Of a stretch of DNA of 64,000 nucleotides, positions 23,630 to 31,884 are shown piece after piece. The notes beneath the pieces were generated by a model, which was not told the DNA's origin, made no database searches, and worked only from the letters and a program-made list of their open reading frames with translations. A program made the translations under genes and the position numbers. How positions within the stretch are numbered: position 1 is the stretch's first letter; each line of letters begins with the position of its first letter. Origin of the DNA: DATLFA01 sp035525225 (GTDB lineage: Bacteria; Actinomycetota; Acidimicrobiia; Acidimicrobiales; WLNW01); assembly GCA_035525225.1 (NCBI GenBank), contig DATLFA010000045.1, positions 62,001 to 126,000 on the forward strand, in the 5' to 3' direction.

Positions 23630-23881
23630 ATGGCCAAGGGCAGAGAGAGTTTCGAGAAGCGACGCCTCGAGAAAGTCCGCGTCGAACGCAAAGCCGAAAA
23701 GCGGGACAAACGCGAGTTGCGCAAGACCGAAGGCGACAACGGCCTCGACGAGGCGGCGTTGATGGAGCGATTTCGCCTGCTCAGCGAGCGTCATGCCAAC
23801 GGTGACATCGACGACCTCGCGTACAAGACCCAGCGGCACGAGATATTTTCGGCTCTGGGTCTCGAGGACCCGGCCGAATAA
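23630..23881 (+). CDS. Small basic protein with SHOCT-like C-terminus
   Basis: The 83-residue protein has a very basic N-terminal helix (ESFEKRRLEKVRVERKAEKR) and a C-terminal part, LMERFRLLSERHANGDIDDL followed by AYKTQRHEIFSALGL. That part resembles the SHOCT short C-terminal domain, a two-helix module often found in bacterial small proteins. It starts 18 bases after the helicase stop and probably shares its mRNA, so an RNA-related role is plausible. A 16-codon frame between the two genes ends one base before its ATG. Confidence 0.62.
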   Translation: MAKGRESFEKRRLEKVRVERKAEKRDKRELRKTEGDNGLDEAALMERFRLLSERHANGDIDDLAYKTQRHEIFSALGLEDPAE

Positions 23882-23883
23882 AT

Positions 23884-24546
23884 CTAACCGCCTCGCGTCG
23901 CGATGCCTGCTTCGTAGGCGAGCATCACGAGTTGGGCGCGGTCTCGCGCGTTCAACTTCGTGAGCAGATGACTCACGTGAGTCTTGGCGGTCGCGTGGCT
24001 CATGAAGAGCTGTTCGGCGATCTCCGCGTTGGACATGCCTTTGGCGATGGCGCCCAGCACTTCGAGTTCGCGCTCCGTGAGCGAAGCGACGGGTACCGAT
24101 GCCACCACCGATGGGGTGGGAGTCCGCGCAAACTCTTCGATCAGCCGGCGGGTGATCTTCGGCGCGAGCAGAGCTTCGCCGGCGGCGATCACGCGGACAG
24201 CGGCCAGGAGATCGACCGGCTGCGTGTCCTTGAGCAGAAAACCGCTCGCGCCCGCCCGCAACGCGTCGAAGACGTATTCGTCGAGGTCGAATGTCGTGAG
24301 TATGAGGACGCGCGTTGCCTGTGTCGCCTCGTCGGAGGTGATCGCGCGAGTGGCCTCGAGACCGTCCATCTCGGGCATGCGGATATCCATCAGCATCACG
24401 TCGGGTTTTTCGAGCCGGGCCAGACGCACGGCCTCGACACCGTTCGCGGCCTCACCCACGACTTCGATGTCTGGCTCCGAGCGCAACAACACGCAGAAAC
24501 CGCTGCGCACGAGTGCTTGGTCGTCCGCGACGCCGACGCGTATCAT
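23884..24546 (-). CDS. Response regulator, NarL/FixJ family
   Basis: The 220-residue protein has a complete receiver (VGVADDQALVRSG with the Asp pair, phospho-acceptor in DVMLMDIRMPEMDG, Lys in GFLLKDTQP) and a C-terminal LuxR HTH (LTEREVEVL-like segment, then HATAKTHVSHLLTKL). ATG 24546 overlaps the kinase stop (ATGA), so the two are made together. The adjacent divergent MacB-type ABC exporter is a likely target, as in many actinobacterial antibiotic- or lipid-sensing systems. Confidence 0.9.
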   Translation of the reverse strand: MIRVGVADDQALVRSGFCVLLRSEPDIEVVGEAANGVEAVRLARLEKPDVMLMDIRMPEMDGLEATRAITSDEATQATRVLILTTFDLDEYVFDALRAGASGFLLKDTQPVDLLAAVRVIAAGEALLAPKITRRLIEEFARTPTPSVVASVPVASLTERELEVLGAIAKGMSNAEIAEQLFMSHATAKTHVSHLLTKLNARDRAQLVMLAYEAGIATRGG

Positions 24547-25748
24547 TCGGGATCCTCGCACTCAGCCTCCTCGAAGGGGATGCGGGCCCGCACGACGAAT
24601 CCGCCGCCCGGTCGAGGACCGGTGTACAGCGAGCCGCCATACGCGGCCACCCGCTCGCGCATCCCGGCGATGCCATGGCCGGCGCCATTGGTTGCCGCCG
24701 ATGCGCTCACCAGCCCTCGGCCGTCATCGCTGACCTCGATGGCGATCGTGCCGGGCTCGTATGTGATGTCCACATGGGCCCGAGCGGTGCCGGCGTGGCG
24801 CAGCACGTTCGTCAATGCCTCTTGCACGATGCGGTAGGTCGACAGGCTCACGCCGGTCGGCAGTTCGCACGGCGCGCGCTCCACGGTGAGATCGACAGCG
24901 ACCCCTGACGCCTCGACGTGCGCGACGAGTGCCGGGAGATCCTCGAGCCGAGGGGCGGGCGCGTGCTCTGCTTTCGATCCGTCTTCGTTGCGCAACACGC
25001 CGAGGAGGCGGCGCATTTCGTTGAGCGTCGAGCGACTGGTGGTCGCAATGTGCTCCAGCGCGCGGCGCGCTTCGATCGGGTCGCTGTCGAGCACGTGGGC
25101 ACCCACACCGGCCTGCACTGCGATCACGCTCATCGAATGTGCGACCACGTCGTGGAGTTCCTGCGCGATGCGTAGCCGTTCTTCGGCCACGGCTCGCGCG
25201 TGACGTTCGGCCTCGATCGACGCGCGCTGCTCGGCCTCTTCGACCTGTTCCATCAACGCGTCGCGTCGGTTGCGGAGCACGGTGCCAAAGATCCATGCAC
25301 CCGCGAAGGAAACCGAGGTGCCGACGATGTTGGCGCCGCGCAGGTCGGGCGGGTGGTTGAGCGCGGCGATCGTGACACCGACCGCGACCACCGCCAGGCC
25401 GATCTGTGAGCGGGTCGTCGTGTCGTGCAGCGCGACGGCGTACAGGAGGAAGAAGAGAACCGTCGGAGCGCCGCCGGTCTGATAGTTCGGGAAGGTCAGC
25501 ACGACGACGAGAACCGACGCGACGACGAGGGCTTCGAGCGGATGGCGCCGCCGGAATGCGAGCGTTGCGCACACGCCGAGTGTGATGAGGACGTGCAGCG
25601 CGTCGACGTCGCGAAACTTGTCGGCGTCGGGGCTACCGATGATCAGCACTGCCATGCAGAACACGGCGGCGAGCACGGCGAACGCCGTGTCCCAGATCCA
25701 CGGGTCGAGCAGGCGGGCCCGCCGCAACAGCGATGTCACAAACGGCAC
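24543..25748 (-). CDS. Sensor histidine kinase, DesK/NarX type (HisKA_3)
   Basis: The 401-residue protein has an N-terminal membrane region of about five to six hydrophobic segments (residues 15-150), then a coiled linker rich in Glu/Ala and the HisKA_3 motif ERLRIAQELHDVVAHSMSV near residue 200 with the phospho-His. The HATPase domain follows, with its N box in IVQEALTNVLRHA and the G box DDGRGL. GTG 25748 was chosen because the longer frame starts with a Pro-rich segment unlike the family. It pairs with the overlapping response regulator. The signal is unknown. Confidence 0.86.
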   Translation of the reverse strand: MPFVTSLLRRARLLDPWIWDTAFAVLAAVFCMAVLIIGSPDADKFRDVDALHVLITLGVCATLAFRRRHPLEALVVASVLVVVLTFPNYQTGGAPTVLFFLLYAVALHDTTTRSQIGLAVVAVGVTIAALNHPPDLRGANIVGTSVSFAGAWIFGTVLRNRRDALMEQVEEAEQRASIEAERHARAVAEERLRIAQELHDVVAHSMSVIAVQAGVGAHVLDSDPIEARRALEHIATTSRSTLNEMRRLLGVLRNEDGSKAEHAPAPRLEDLPALVAHVEASGVAVDLTVERAPCELPTGVSLSTYRIVQEALTNVLRHAGTARAHVDITYEPGTIAIEVSDDGRGLVSASAATNGAGHGIAGMRERVAAYGGSLYTGPRPGGGFVVRARIPFEEAECEDPE

Positions 25749-25914
25749 GGTAGCGAACCGCGGTGGTGGGGGGCATCGGTCGGGAGGATGAACCCTGGAT
25801 AAGTCTGCAGGTGTAGGCCTCGGGAGGGAGCGGCAAACCGTCGCGGGGCTGACGACACGAGCGGCGATCGAGCGCACAGTGCGGTCATACCAACTCGCTC
25901 AAGGAGACCCCGAA

Positions 25915-26679
25915 ATGACCACCGTCCTCACACCCCCTCGAGCGCCCGTCGCCACCACGGTGGCGGCAATGGCGGGCAACGCGAGCAAGGTGTACGGCTC
26001 AGGCGAAGCACAGGTGCGGGCGCTCGACGGCGTGACCGTCGAGTTTCCCCGCGGTCGCTTCACCGCCATCATGGGCCCATCGGGCTCGGGCAAGTCGACC
26101 TTGATGCACTGCCTCGCCGGCCTCGACACGCTGTCCTCGGGCTCGGTGTCGATCGGCGGTGCGGAGTTGTCGAAGCTCAACGACCGCCAGCTCACGCAGC
26201 TACGACGGGATCACGTCGGCTTCATCTTCCAAGCGTTCAATCTCGTACCGACGCTTTCGGCGCTCGAGAACATCACGCTGCCGTCGGCGCTCGCCGGTCG
26301 CAAGCCGGATCGGGCGTGGCTCGATCACGTCGTCGACACCGTCGGGCTACGTACCCGGCTGTCGCATCGGCCCTCGGAGCTCTCGGGCGGCCAACAACAA
26401 CGTGTCGCCGTGGCCCGTGCCCTCGCGTTCAAGCCACAGATCATCTTCGCCGACGAGCCCACCGGCAACCTCGACTCTCGCACGGGCGCCGAGATCCTCT
26501 CGTTCATGCGCACCGCGGTGCGAGAGTTCGGTCAGACCATCGTGATGGTGACCCACGACCCGACTGCGGCGGCGTACGCCGACCGCGCCGTGTTCCTCGC
26601 TGACGGTCGCATCGTCGACGAGATCGACGCACCGACCGCTAGCTCCGTTCTCGACCGCATCAAGAGCCTGGGGGAGTGA
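25915..26679 (+). CDS. ABC transporter ATP-binding protein, MacB/LolD type
   Basis: The 254-residue ATPase has Walker A GPSGSGKST near residue 60, the Q loop in IFQAFNLVPTLSALEN, the signature LSGGQQQRVAVARAL near 160, Walker B IIFADEPTGNLDS and the switch His in VMVTHDP. GLDTLSSGSVSIGG and the insertion pattern are those of MacB/LolD exporters of peptides, lipoproteins or antibiotics. AAGGAG precedes the ATG. Its stop overlaps the permease start (GTGA). The gene is divergent from the two-component system. Confidence 0.93.
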   Translation: MTTVLTPPRAPVATTVAAMAGNASKVYGSGEAQVRALDGVTVEFPRGRFTAIMGPSGSGKSTLMHCLAGLDTLSSGSVSIGGAELSKLNDRQLTQLRRDHVGFIFQAFNLVPTLSALENITLPSALAGRKPDRAWLDHVVDTVGLRTRLSHRPSELSGGQQQRVAVARALAFKPQIIFADEPTGNLDSRTGAEILSFMRTAVREFGQTIVMVTHDPTAAAYADRAVFLADGRIVDEIDAPTASSVLDRIKSLGE

Positions 26680-29201
26680 GTCCAATGTTTCGGCTCACCA
26701 TCAAGCAACTCGCCGCCAAGAAGCTGCGGCTCCTGACCACTGCCACCGCCGTCCTTCTGGGCGTTGCGTTCCTGGCGGGAACTCTGGTGCTGACCGACAC
26801 GATCGGACGCACCCTGGACAGTGTCCTCGCCGACGCGAACGCCGGTACCGATGCGTATGTGCGCGGAACCTCCGAGCTCGAGGTCGGCTTCGGCGAGGCC
26901 CGCCCCCGTATCGATGCCTCGGTTGCGGATCAGGTGCGCCGAGCCGATGGCGCTCACGACGTCGCGGTGCGGATCAGCGGTTACGCGCAGCTCGTCGACA
27001 AAACGGGAACGCCGATCGGCGATCCTGAAGCGGCGCCGATGTTCGGCTTCAACTGGGTCACCGTCGATGATCTCAATCCGTATCGCATCGCGACCGGCCA
27101 TGCGCCGGGGAACGACGACGAGATCGTCATCGACAAGCACTCGGCCGACGCGGCCGGCTATCGACCGGGCGACCGCGCGACCGTGCTCACGAAGAGCGCT
27201 CCGCGTGAGTTCACGATCTCCGGTATCGCCAAGTTCGGCACCGCCGATTCGCCCGGCGGCGCGTCGGCCGTGCTGTTCACCGATGCCGTCGCACAGCATC
27301 TACTCGGCGAGACCGGCAAGGTCGACGGCATCGCCGTCACCGCCGCGTCGGGAACCTCACAGGCACAACTCGTGGCGTCGATCGAGCAGTTCGTCGGCTC
27401 CGACGTGCAGGTCATCACCGGCGCCGCGCTGACTGCCGAAGACCAGAGAGCCGTCGCGGACAGCTTCGAGTTCTTCAACATGTTCATGCTCATCTTCGCT
27501 GCGGTCGCGGTGTTCGTGGGTGCCTTCATCATCAACAACACGTTCTCGATCACGGTTGCACAACGCACCCGTGAGATGGCGTTGCTGCGGGCGATCGGGG
27601 CCAACCGTCGCCAGGTGTTGCGCTCGGTGCTCGCGGAAGCGGTCGTGGTCGCGATCCTCGCGTCGACGGCCGGGCTCGCGATCGGCATCGGTGTCGCCTT
27701 TGGGCTCGAGGCGATGCTCGCCTCGTTCGGCTTCGACGTGCCCGATGGGCCGACGGTGGTCAGCGGGCGCACGATCGTCGTTTCGCTGACCGTGGGTGTG
27801 CTCGTGACCCTGGCCTCGGCCTTCCTCCCGGCGCGCCGCGCCGCTCGCGTTGCTCCGATCGCCGCGCTGCGAGAAACGGCTCTCGACAGCAGCGGCGGCT
27901 CGAAGCGTCGGGCCGCGGCTGGTCTGGCCGTCACCACCGCGGGCGTCGCGGCGCTGCTCGCCGGCCTCGGCGGCGACGAGGTCAGCCTCGTCGGGCTCGG
28001 TGCATTCACGGTGTTCATCGGCGTGTCGATTCTCGGACCGGTGCTCGCCCGCCCGGTGACTCGTCTGCTCGGATCGCCGCTGCCCCGCCTGCGGGGCGTG
28101 TCGGGGGCACTCGCCCGTCAGAACGCGATGCGCAACCCCAAGCGCACCGCTCGCACCGCCGCATCGCTCATGATCGGTGTGGGCTTGGTCGGGTTCATCA
28201 CGATCTTCGCCGCTTCGGTGAAGACCTCGGTCTCGAGTTCACTCGGCCGGGACTACCTCGGCACCCACATCGTCGAATCGGGCGCCTATGACTCGACCGC
28301 GGGAGTGAGCCCTGATCTTGCTGCGTCGTTGCGCGGCCGGAAAGGGGTCGAAGTGGTCACCGCTTCCCGGGTCACCCGCGCCGCGGTCGACGGGATGGGC
28401 CGGACCGACTTCTACGCGTTCGATGCTGCGACCGTCGGACAGGTCACGGACCTCGGCACGGTACAGGGAGATGTGCGCACGCTCGGCGCTGATGGGATCG
28501 CCGTGTTCGCCGAGGAAGCGGCAGCGAAGGGTTGGAAGCTCGGCGATTCGGTTCCGGTCACGTTCGTCACCGGAACCAAGCCGTTCCTCGTGCGAGCGAT
28601 CTTCGACAATTCCGAAGAGTGGTTGGGCAAAGAGTTCGTCGGGCTGGCCGCATTCGAAGCCAACTTGCCGACGCAGCTCGACTTCCGCATCTATGTCAGC
28701 GCCAGTGATGCGAATGCCCTACACGACGCGGCTGCCGCCTATCCGTCGGTCGAAGTACTCGACAAGAAGGGCTTCATCGACGCGATCAACGCGGACATCG
28801 ACAAGATGCTCGGCTTGATCTACGCGATGTTGGCACTGGCCATCGTGATCGCCCTACTCGGCATTGCCAACACGCTGGCGCTGTCGATCTTCGAACGCAC
28901 CCGTGAGCTCGGCCTGTTGCGGGCGGTCGGGATGGCCAAGGCGCAGTTGCGGGCCACCGCTCGGTGGGAGGCAGTGCTGATCGCGCTGTTCGGCACATCG
29001 CTCGGTTTGGGTGTCGGCACCTTCTTCGGATGGGCGATGGTGCGGGCCATGTCGGACCAGGGCATCACCGAACTGTCGATCCCGACGGGGAGCTTGATCG
29101 TGGTGACGGTGGTCGCGGCAGCGGCTGGTGTCGGGGCCGCGATCATGCCCGCCCGGCGGGCGGCGCGGTTGAACGTGCTCAAGGCCATTGCGTCGAACTG
29201 A
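26676..29201 (+). CDS. ABC transporter permease, FtsX/MacB type with two FtsX domains
   Basis: The 841-residue membrane protein has a first transmembrane helix near residues 15-40, an extracytoplasmic MacB_PCD-like region (about 45-250) and a first FtsX domain of three helices (about 265-390). A central pair of helices follows (about 410-450), then a second extracytoplasmic part (about 500-690) and a second FtsX domain (about 705-835). The FtsX motifs TREMALLRAIGANRRQVLRS and RTRELGLLRAVGMAKAQLRA are visible. It forms a mechanotransmission-type exporter with the ATPase. GTG 26676 overlaps the ATPase stop; ATG 26685 is an alternative start. Confidence 0.92.
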   Translation: MSPMFRLTIKQLAAKKLRLLTTATAVLLGVAFLAGTLVLTDTIGRTLDSVLADANAGTDAYVRGTSELEVGFGEARPRIDASVADQVRRADGAHDVAVRISGYAQLVDKTGTPIGDPEAAPMFGFNWVTVDDLNPYRIATGHAPGNDDEIVIDKHSADAAGYRPGDRATVLTKSAPREFTISGIAKFGTADSPGGASAVLFTDAVAQHLLGETGKVDGIAVTAASGTSQAQLVASIEQFVGSDVQVITGAALTAEDQRAVADSFEFFNMFMLIFAAVAVFVGAFIINNTFSITVAQRTREMALLRAIGANRRQVLRSVLAEAVVVAILASTAGLAIGIGVAFGLEAMLASFGFDVPDGPTVVSGRTIVVSLTVGVLVTLASAFLPARRAARVAPIAALRETALDSSGGSKRRAAAGLAVTTAGVAALLAGLGGDEVSLVGLGAFTVFIGVSILGPVLARPVTRLLGSPLPRLRGVSGALARQNAMRNPKRTARTAASLMIGVGLVGFITIFAASVKTSVSSSLGRDYLGTHIVESGAYDSTAGVSPDLAASLRGRKGVEVVTASRVTRAAVDGMGRTDFYAFDAATVGQVTDLGTVQGDVRTLGADGIAVFAEEAAAKGWKLGDSVPVTFVTGTKPFLVRAIFDNSEEWLGKEFVGLAAFEANLPTQLDFRIYVSASDANALHDAAAAYPSVEVLDKKGFIDAINADIDKMLGLIYAMLALAIVIALLGIANTLALSIFERTRELGLLRAVGMAKAQLRATARWEAVLIALFGTSLGLGVGTFFGWAMVRAMSDQGITELSIPTGSLIVVTVVAAAAGVGAAIMPARRAARLNVLKAIASN

Positions 29202-29311
29202 GCATGGGTGGGCATCTCTATTTGAAGATCGGTAACCGTGGTCAGAAAACTGAACACGAGTCCGGGGTCGGCGCTCCCTTGGTTGTCACAGCCCCGCGGA
29301 AGAATGAGTGG

Positions 29312-29653
29312 ATGATCGAACAACCACCGATGCGAAGCCACGACTTCACCGAGCATCACACCAAGACCCTGCTCGACTACTACCGCGGCATCTACGGCGT
29401 GCGCTTGCGTCATGCGGCGTTGGCGGTGCTCATCAGGGTGGGCTCGTGCACGGTCGACGAGATCTGGACCTACATCAAGGGTCGACGCCGCCTCGGTCCG
29501 TCGGTCACCAAGAAGTCGTTGGCCGACACTCTGCGCTACGAGTGTGCGAAGGGCCGCGCCATCCGCATTGGGTACGGCGTCTATCGCATCGGCGAAAGTG
29601 TCGCCGCGCACACGCCGGCGCATCGAGAGAGAGGAGCGCGAGATCGGCCCTGA
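29312..29653 (+). CDS. Hypothetical protein with a winged-helix-like central region
   Basis: The 113-residue protein has an N-terminal polar part, LLDYYRGIYGVRLRHAALAV, then VDEIWTYIKGRR, SVTKKSLADTLRYECAKGRA and a short beta strand RIGYGVYRIG. This helix-helix-strand order with a basic third helix suggests a small DNA-binding fold. Similar uncharacterised proteins occur in Acidimicrobiia by recollection, but no named family is claimed. It stands alone between the exporter and a minus-strand methyltransferase. The start is uncertain. Confidence 0.55.
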   Translation: MIEQPPMRSHDFTEHHTKTLLDYYRGIYGVRLRHAALAVLIRVGSCTVDEIWTYIKGRRRLGPSVTKKSLADTLRYECAKGRAIRIGYGVYRIGESVAAHTPAHRERGARDRP

Positions 29654-29717
29654 GCTGACAACGCAAGAGTACGAATTGCACCTTCTCGGTAAGGAGGAGC
29701 GCCGGCTCGTCGAGCAA

Positions 29718-30347
29718 CTACGCACGCACCTTCTTCTGGCCGCGCATGAGGGCGAGGCTGCGCCACTTCCAGATGCAATCGACGTCGCGCAGGCCGACCG
29801 CGGAGAGCCATTGCAGCTGGCTTTGCAGATCACACAGAACGTCCGACGGATCGTCCTCGGCCCCCATCTCCTCGCGCCACTTCTCGTGCAGCGACCGCGT
29901 CGGGCTTGCCACGAGATCGAGATTGCAGAACACCCCGCCGGGCGCGAGTAGTGCAGCGACTTCCCCGTACAACGCGTGCTTGCGCTGGTCGCTTACGTGG
30001 TGGATGGCGAACGACGACACGACCGCGTCGAACGGACCAGCGCAGTGCAGTGGCTCGTCGAGGTTATGGTGCACGAGGGTCACACGTTCGTCGGAGCCAA
30101 AGCGTTTCGAGGCCGCCTCGAGCATCGTGGCCGACATGTCGACACAGACCGCGCTCGAAGTCGGATAGGCGTCGAGCACGATCGACGCGAGCCGTCCGTC
30201 GCCGCAACCGAGGTCGAGAACGCGCCCCGGGAGCGCGTCCGAGAGGTCTCGCGCCAGAACGTCCTCGCCTTCGCGGCGGTGCGGTAACCGGTCGGCCCGC
30301 GACAAGTATCTCGTCGCGTGTTCGGGTCGTTCCCAGAGGTTCACCAC
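29718..30347 (-). CDS. Class I SAM-dependent methyltransferase
   Basis: The 209-residue protein has the Rossmann methyltransferase motifs: motif I RVLDLGCGDGRLASI near residue 42, the acidic loop CVDMSATMLE, FDAVVSSFAIHHVSD near 108 and APGGVFCNLDLV. A ubiE/methyltransf_25-like small-molecule enzyme is likely; the substrate is unknown. The GTG start overlaps the last codons of the P450 remnant by seven bases, so they share a transcript with the amidohydrolase upstream. Confidence 0.85.
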   Translation of the reverse strand: MVNLWERPEHATRYLSRADRLPHRREGEDVLARDLSDALPGRVLDLGCGDGRLASIVLDAYPTSSAVCVDMSATMLEAASKRFGSDERVTLVHHNLDEPLHCAGPFDAVVSSFAIHHVSDQRKHALYGEVAALLAPGGVFCNLDLVASPTRSLHEKWREEMGAEDDPSDVLCDLQSQLQWLSAVGLRDVDCIWKWRSLALMRGQKKVRA

Positions 30348-30703
30348 ACCACCGGCAGTTTCGTAGGGCTGCGGAAGACGATGCCTTCGATGTGCGCGTC
30401 GGTGTCGTCGGCGAGGCGCGAGCGGGTCATGTTCGCCGTCGACGGGCCGAGGCCTTCGGACACGATGCTCGACGAGAAACGCTTGGCGTCGCGCAGTACC
30501 GACTGCACGGCTTGGTGCGACAGCGCGAGCACGCCTTCGCCGGTAGGGGATTTCGTGGGCGCTTTGAAGACCGAGTGATGGTGCCTGGCCCGCGCGAGAT
30601 ACGGGTACGGATCGCGGACGTCCTTGCCCACGCGCACCATGAGCTCGTGCTGGGCGACCAAGGTTTGGATCTTCTCGGCGCCGGTGAGCACAGCAGCGCT
30701 CAC
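30341..30703 (-). pseudogene. Cytochrome P450 remnant with internal in-frame deletion
   Basis: The 120-residue frame begins like a P450: DVRDPYPYLARARHH near residue 28, then GEGVLALSHQAVQSVLRDAKRFSS. After GLGPS near residue 83 it jumps to LADDTDAHIEGIVFRSPTKL, which looks like a P450 C-terminus. About 280 residues are missing, including the I helix, the ExxR motif and the heme-binding Cys loop. The reading frame is intact, so a protein may be made, but it cannot bind heme. GTG 30703 overlaps the amidohydrolase stop. An intact P450 lies at 40.8 kb. Confidence 0.75.
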
Positions 30704-31884
30704 ACGTCGAGGTGATAGAGCGCGGCGGCGTTGTCGTGGAGCACCTTGCGGATGGCGTCGTCGGGTAGCCCGGCCAACGCGGTGCGCAGATGGTCGCGTG
30801 GCGCGAGCGCGGCGCTGGCCGGCCCGGGGGTGATGCCGGTCGAGTGAGGAAAGTCGGTCTCGAACATCACGTGGTCGGCGCCGAGTTGCTCGATGGCCGC
30901 ACGCGCCGATGCCCGCTCGAACCAGAAGCAGCTGTAGATCTGACGCGCGAAGTACTCGCTCGGCAACAACTCGAGCTCGGGGTGCTCGATGTGCGCGCCT
31001 GAGTTGTGGAACTGCCAATCCATGCCCTCGAGCAAGAACGGCACCCAACCCACGCCACTCTCGACGGACACGAACTTGAGCCGAGGGAAACGCTGGCACA
31101 CGCCCCCGAAGATCAGCGAGGTGATGGCATTGGCGTTCAGGAAGAACAGCATCGAGCCGGTCCACGCGTAGTTGAGGTGCTTCCCTGAGTTGTCGGTGCC
31201 GAACATGGGGATGTTTCCCGAACCGATGTGAAAGTTGATGGACAGGTCCATCTCTTGCACTTCTGACCAGAACGGGTCCCAGTGGGGGCTCGACAGCGGC
31301 GGCAGGTTGAAGTCCTCCATCCGCGCGGGGAAGACGACACCCTTGTGGCCGATCTCGTAGCCGCGATGCAGTTCGGTCAGCGCGGCCTCGAGATTCCAAA
31401 ACGGCACTGTCATCAACGGCACGTATCGGTGGGGCGCAATCGAGCTGAAGTCGACGAGGAAGTCGTTGTAGGCCTGGACGCATTCGAGCACGAGCTGCGG
31501 GTCGGCCTTCATGCCGATGTATTCGTTGACCTGGAAGACGCCGATGTTCGGGTACAACACTTGCGCGAGCACACCGAACTCGTCCATGTGCTCGAGTCGC
31601 CGGTGCGCGTCGTAGGTGCGCGGATCGGCGTCGGCCAGCCGGCGCGGATGGTCCGGTGGGTACTCGTGCCACCGCGCGCCTGCCGCGAGGCCGGCGGCGT
31701 AGATCTTCTTGTCGCCGAAGTACCAGACCTCTTCGGCGGCGGCGTCATCCCAGCGGACATGGGGAACGAGCGTGCCCCATTTCTCGGTCGACAATCGCGA
31801 CGTCCACAGATCGGCCGGCTCGATGACATGGGTGTCGGAGTCGATGATCGGGATCTCGTCGACGATGGTCGCGACCGCGGTCAT
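30700..31884 (-). CDS. Amidohydrolase family 2 protein
   Basis: The 394-residue TIM-barrel protein has PIIDSDTHVIEPADLWTSR at the N-terminus, INFHIGSGNI in mid-barrel, GGVCQRFPRLKFVSVESGVG and a late FETDFPHSTG with the metal Asp, ending NAAALYHLDV. This sub-type, with an I-D-S-D-x-H-x-x-E-P start, is common in actinobacteria next to enoyl-CoA hydratases, P450s and acylases. ATG 31884 overlaps the D-aminoacylase stop, and its own stop overlaps the P450 remnant start, giving a coupled operon. Confidence 0.87.
   Translation of the reverse strand: MTAVATIVDEIPIIDSDTHVIEPADLWTSRLSTEKWGTLVPHVRWDDAAAEEVWYFGDKKIYAAGLAAGARWHEYPPDHPRRLADADPRTYDAHRRLEHMDEFGVLAQVLYPNIGVFQVNEYIGMKADPQLVLECVQAYNDFLVDFSSIAPHRYVPLMTVPFWNLEAALTELHRGYEIGHKGVVFPARMEDFNLPPLSSPHWDPFWSEVQEMDLSINFHIGSGNIPMFGTDNSGKHLNYAWTGSMLFFLNANAITSLIFGGVCQRFPRLKFVSVESGVGWVPFLLEGMDWQFHNSGAHIEHPELELLPSEYFARQIYSCFWFERASARAAIEQLGADHVMFETDFPHSTGITPGPASAALAPRDHLRTALAGLPDDAIRKVLHDNAAALYHLDV

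Noticed and set aside
29202..29311. A longer N-terminus for the small winged-helix-like protein
   Set aside because: The extra residues are unlike the rest of the protein, and no better start signal is seen; the stretch is treated as intergenic.
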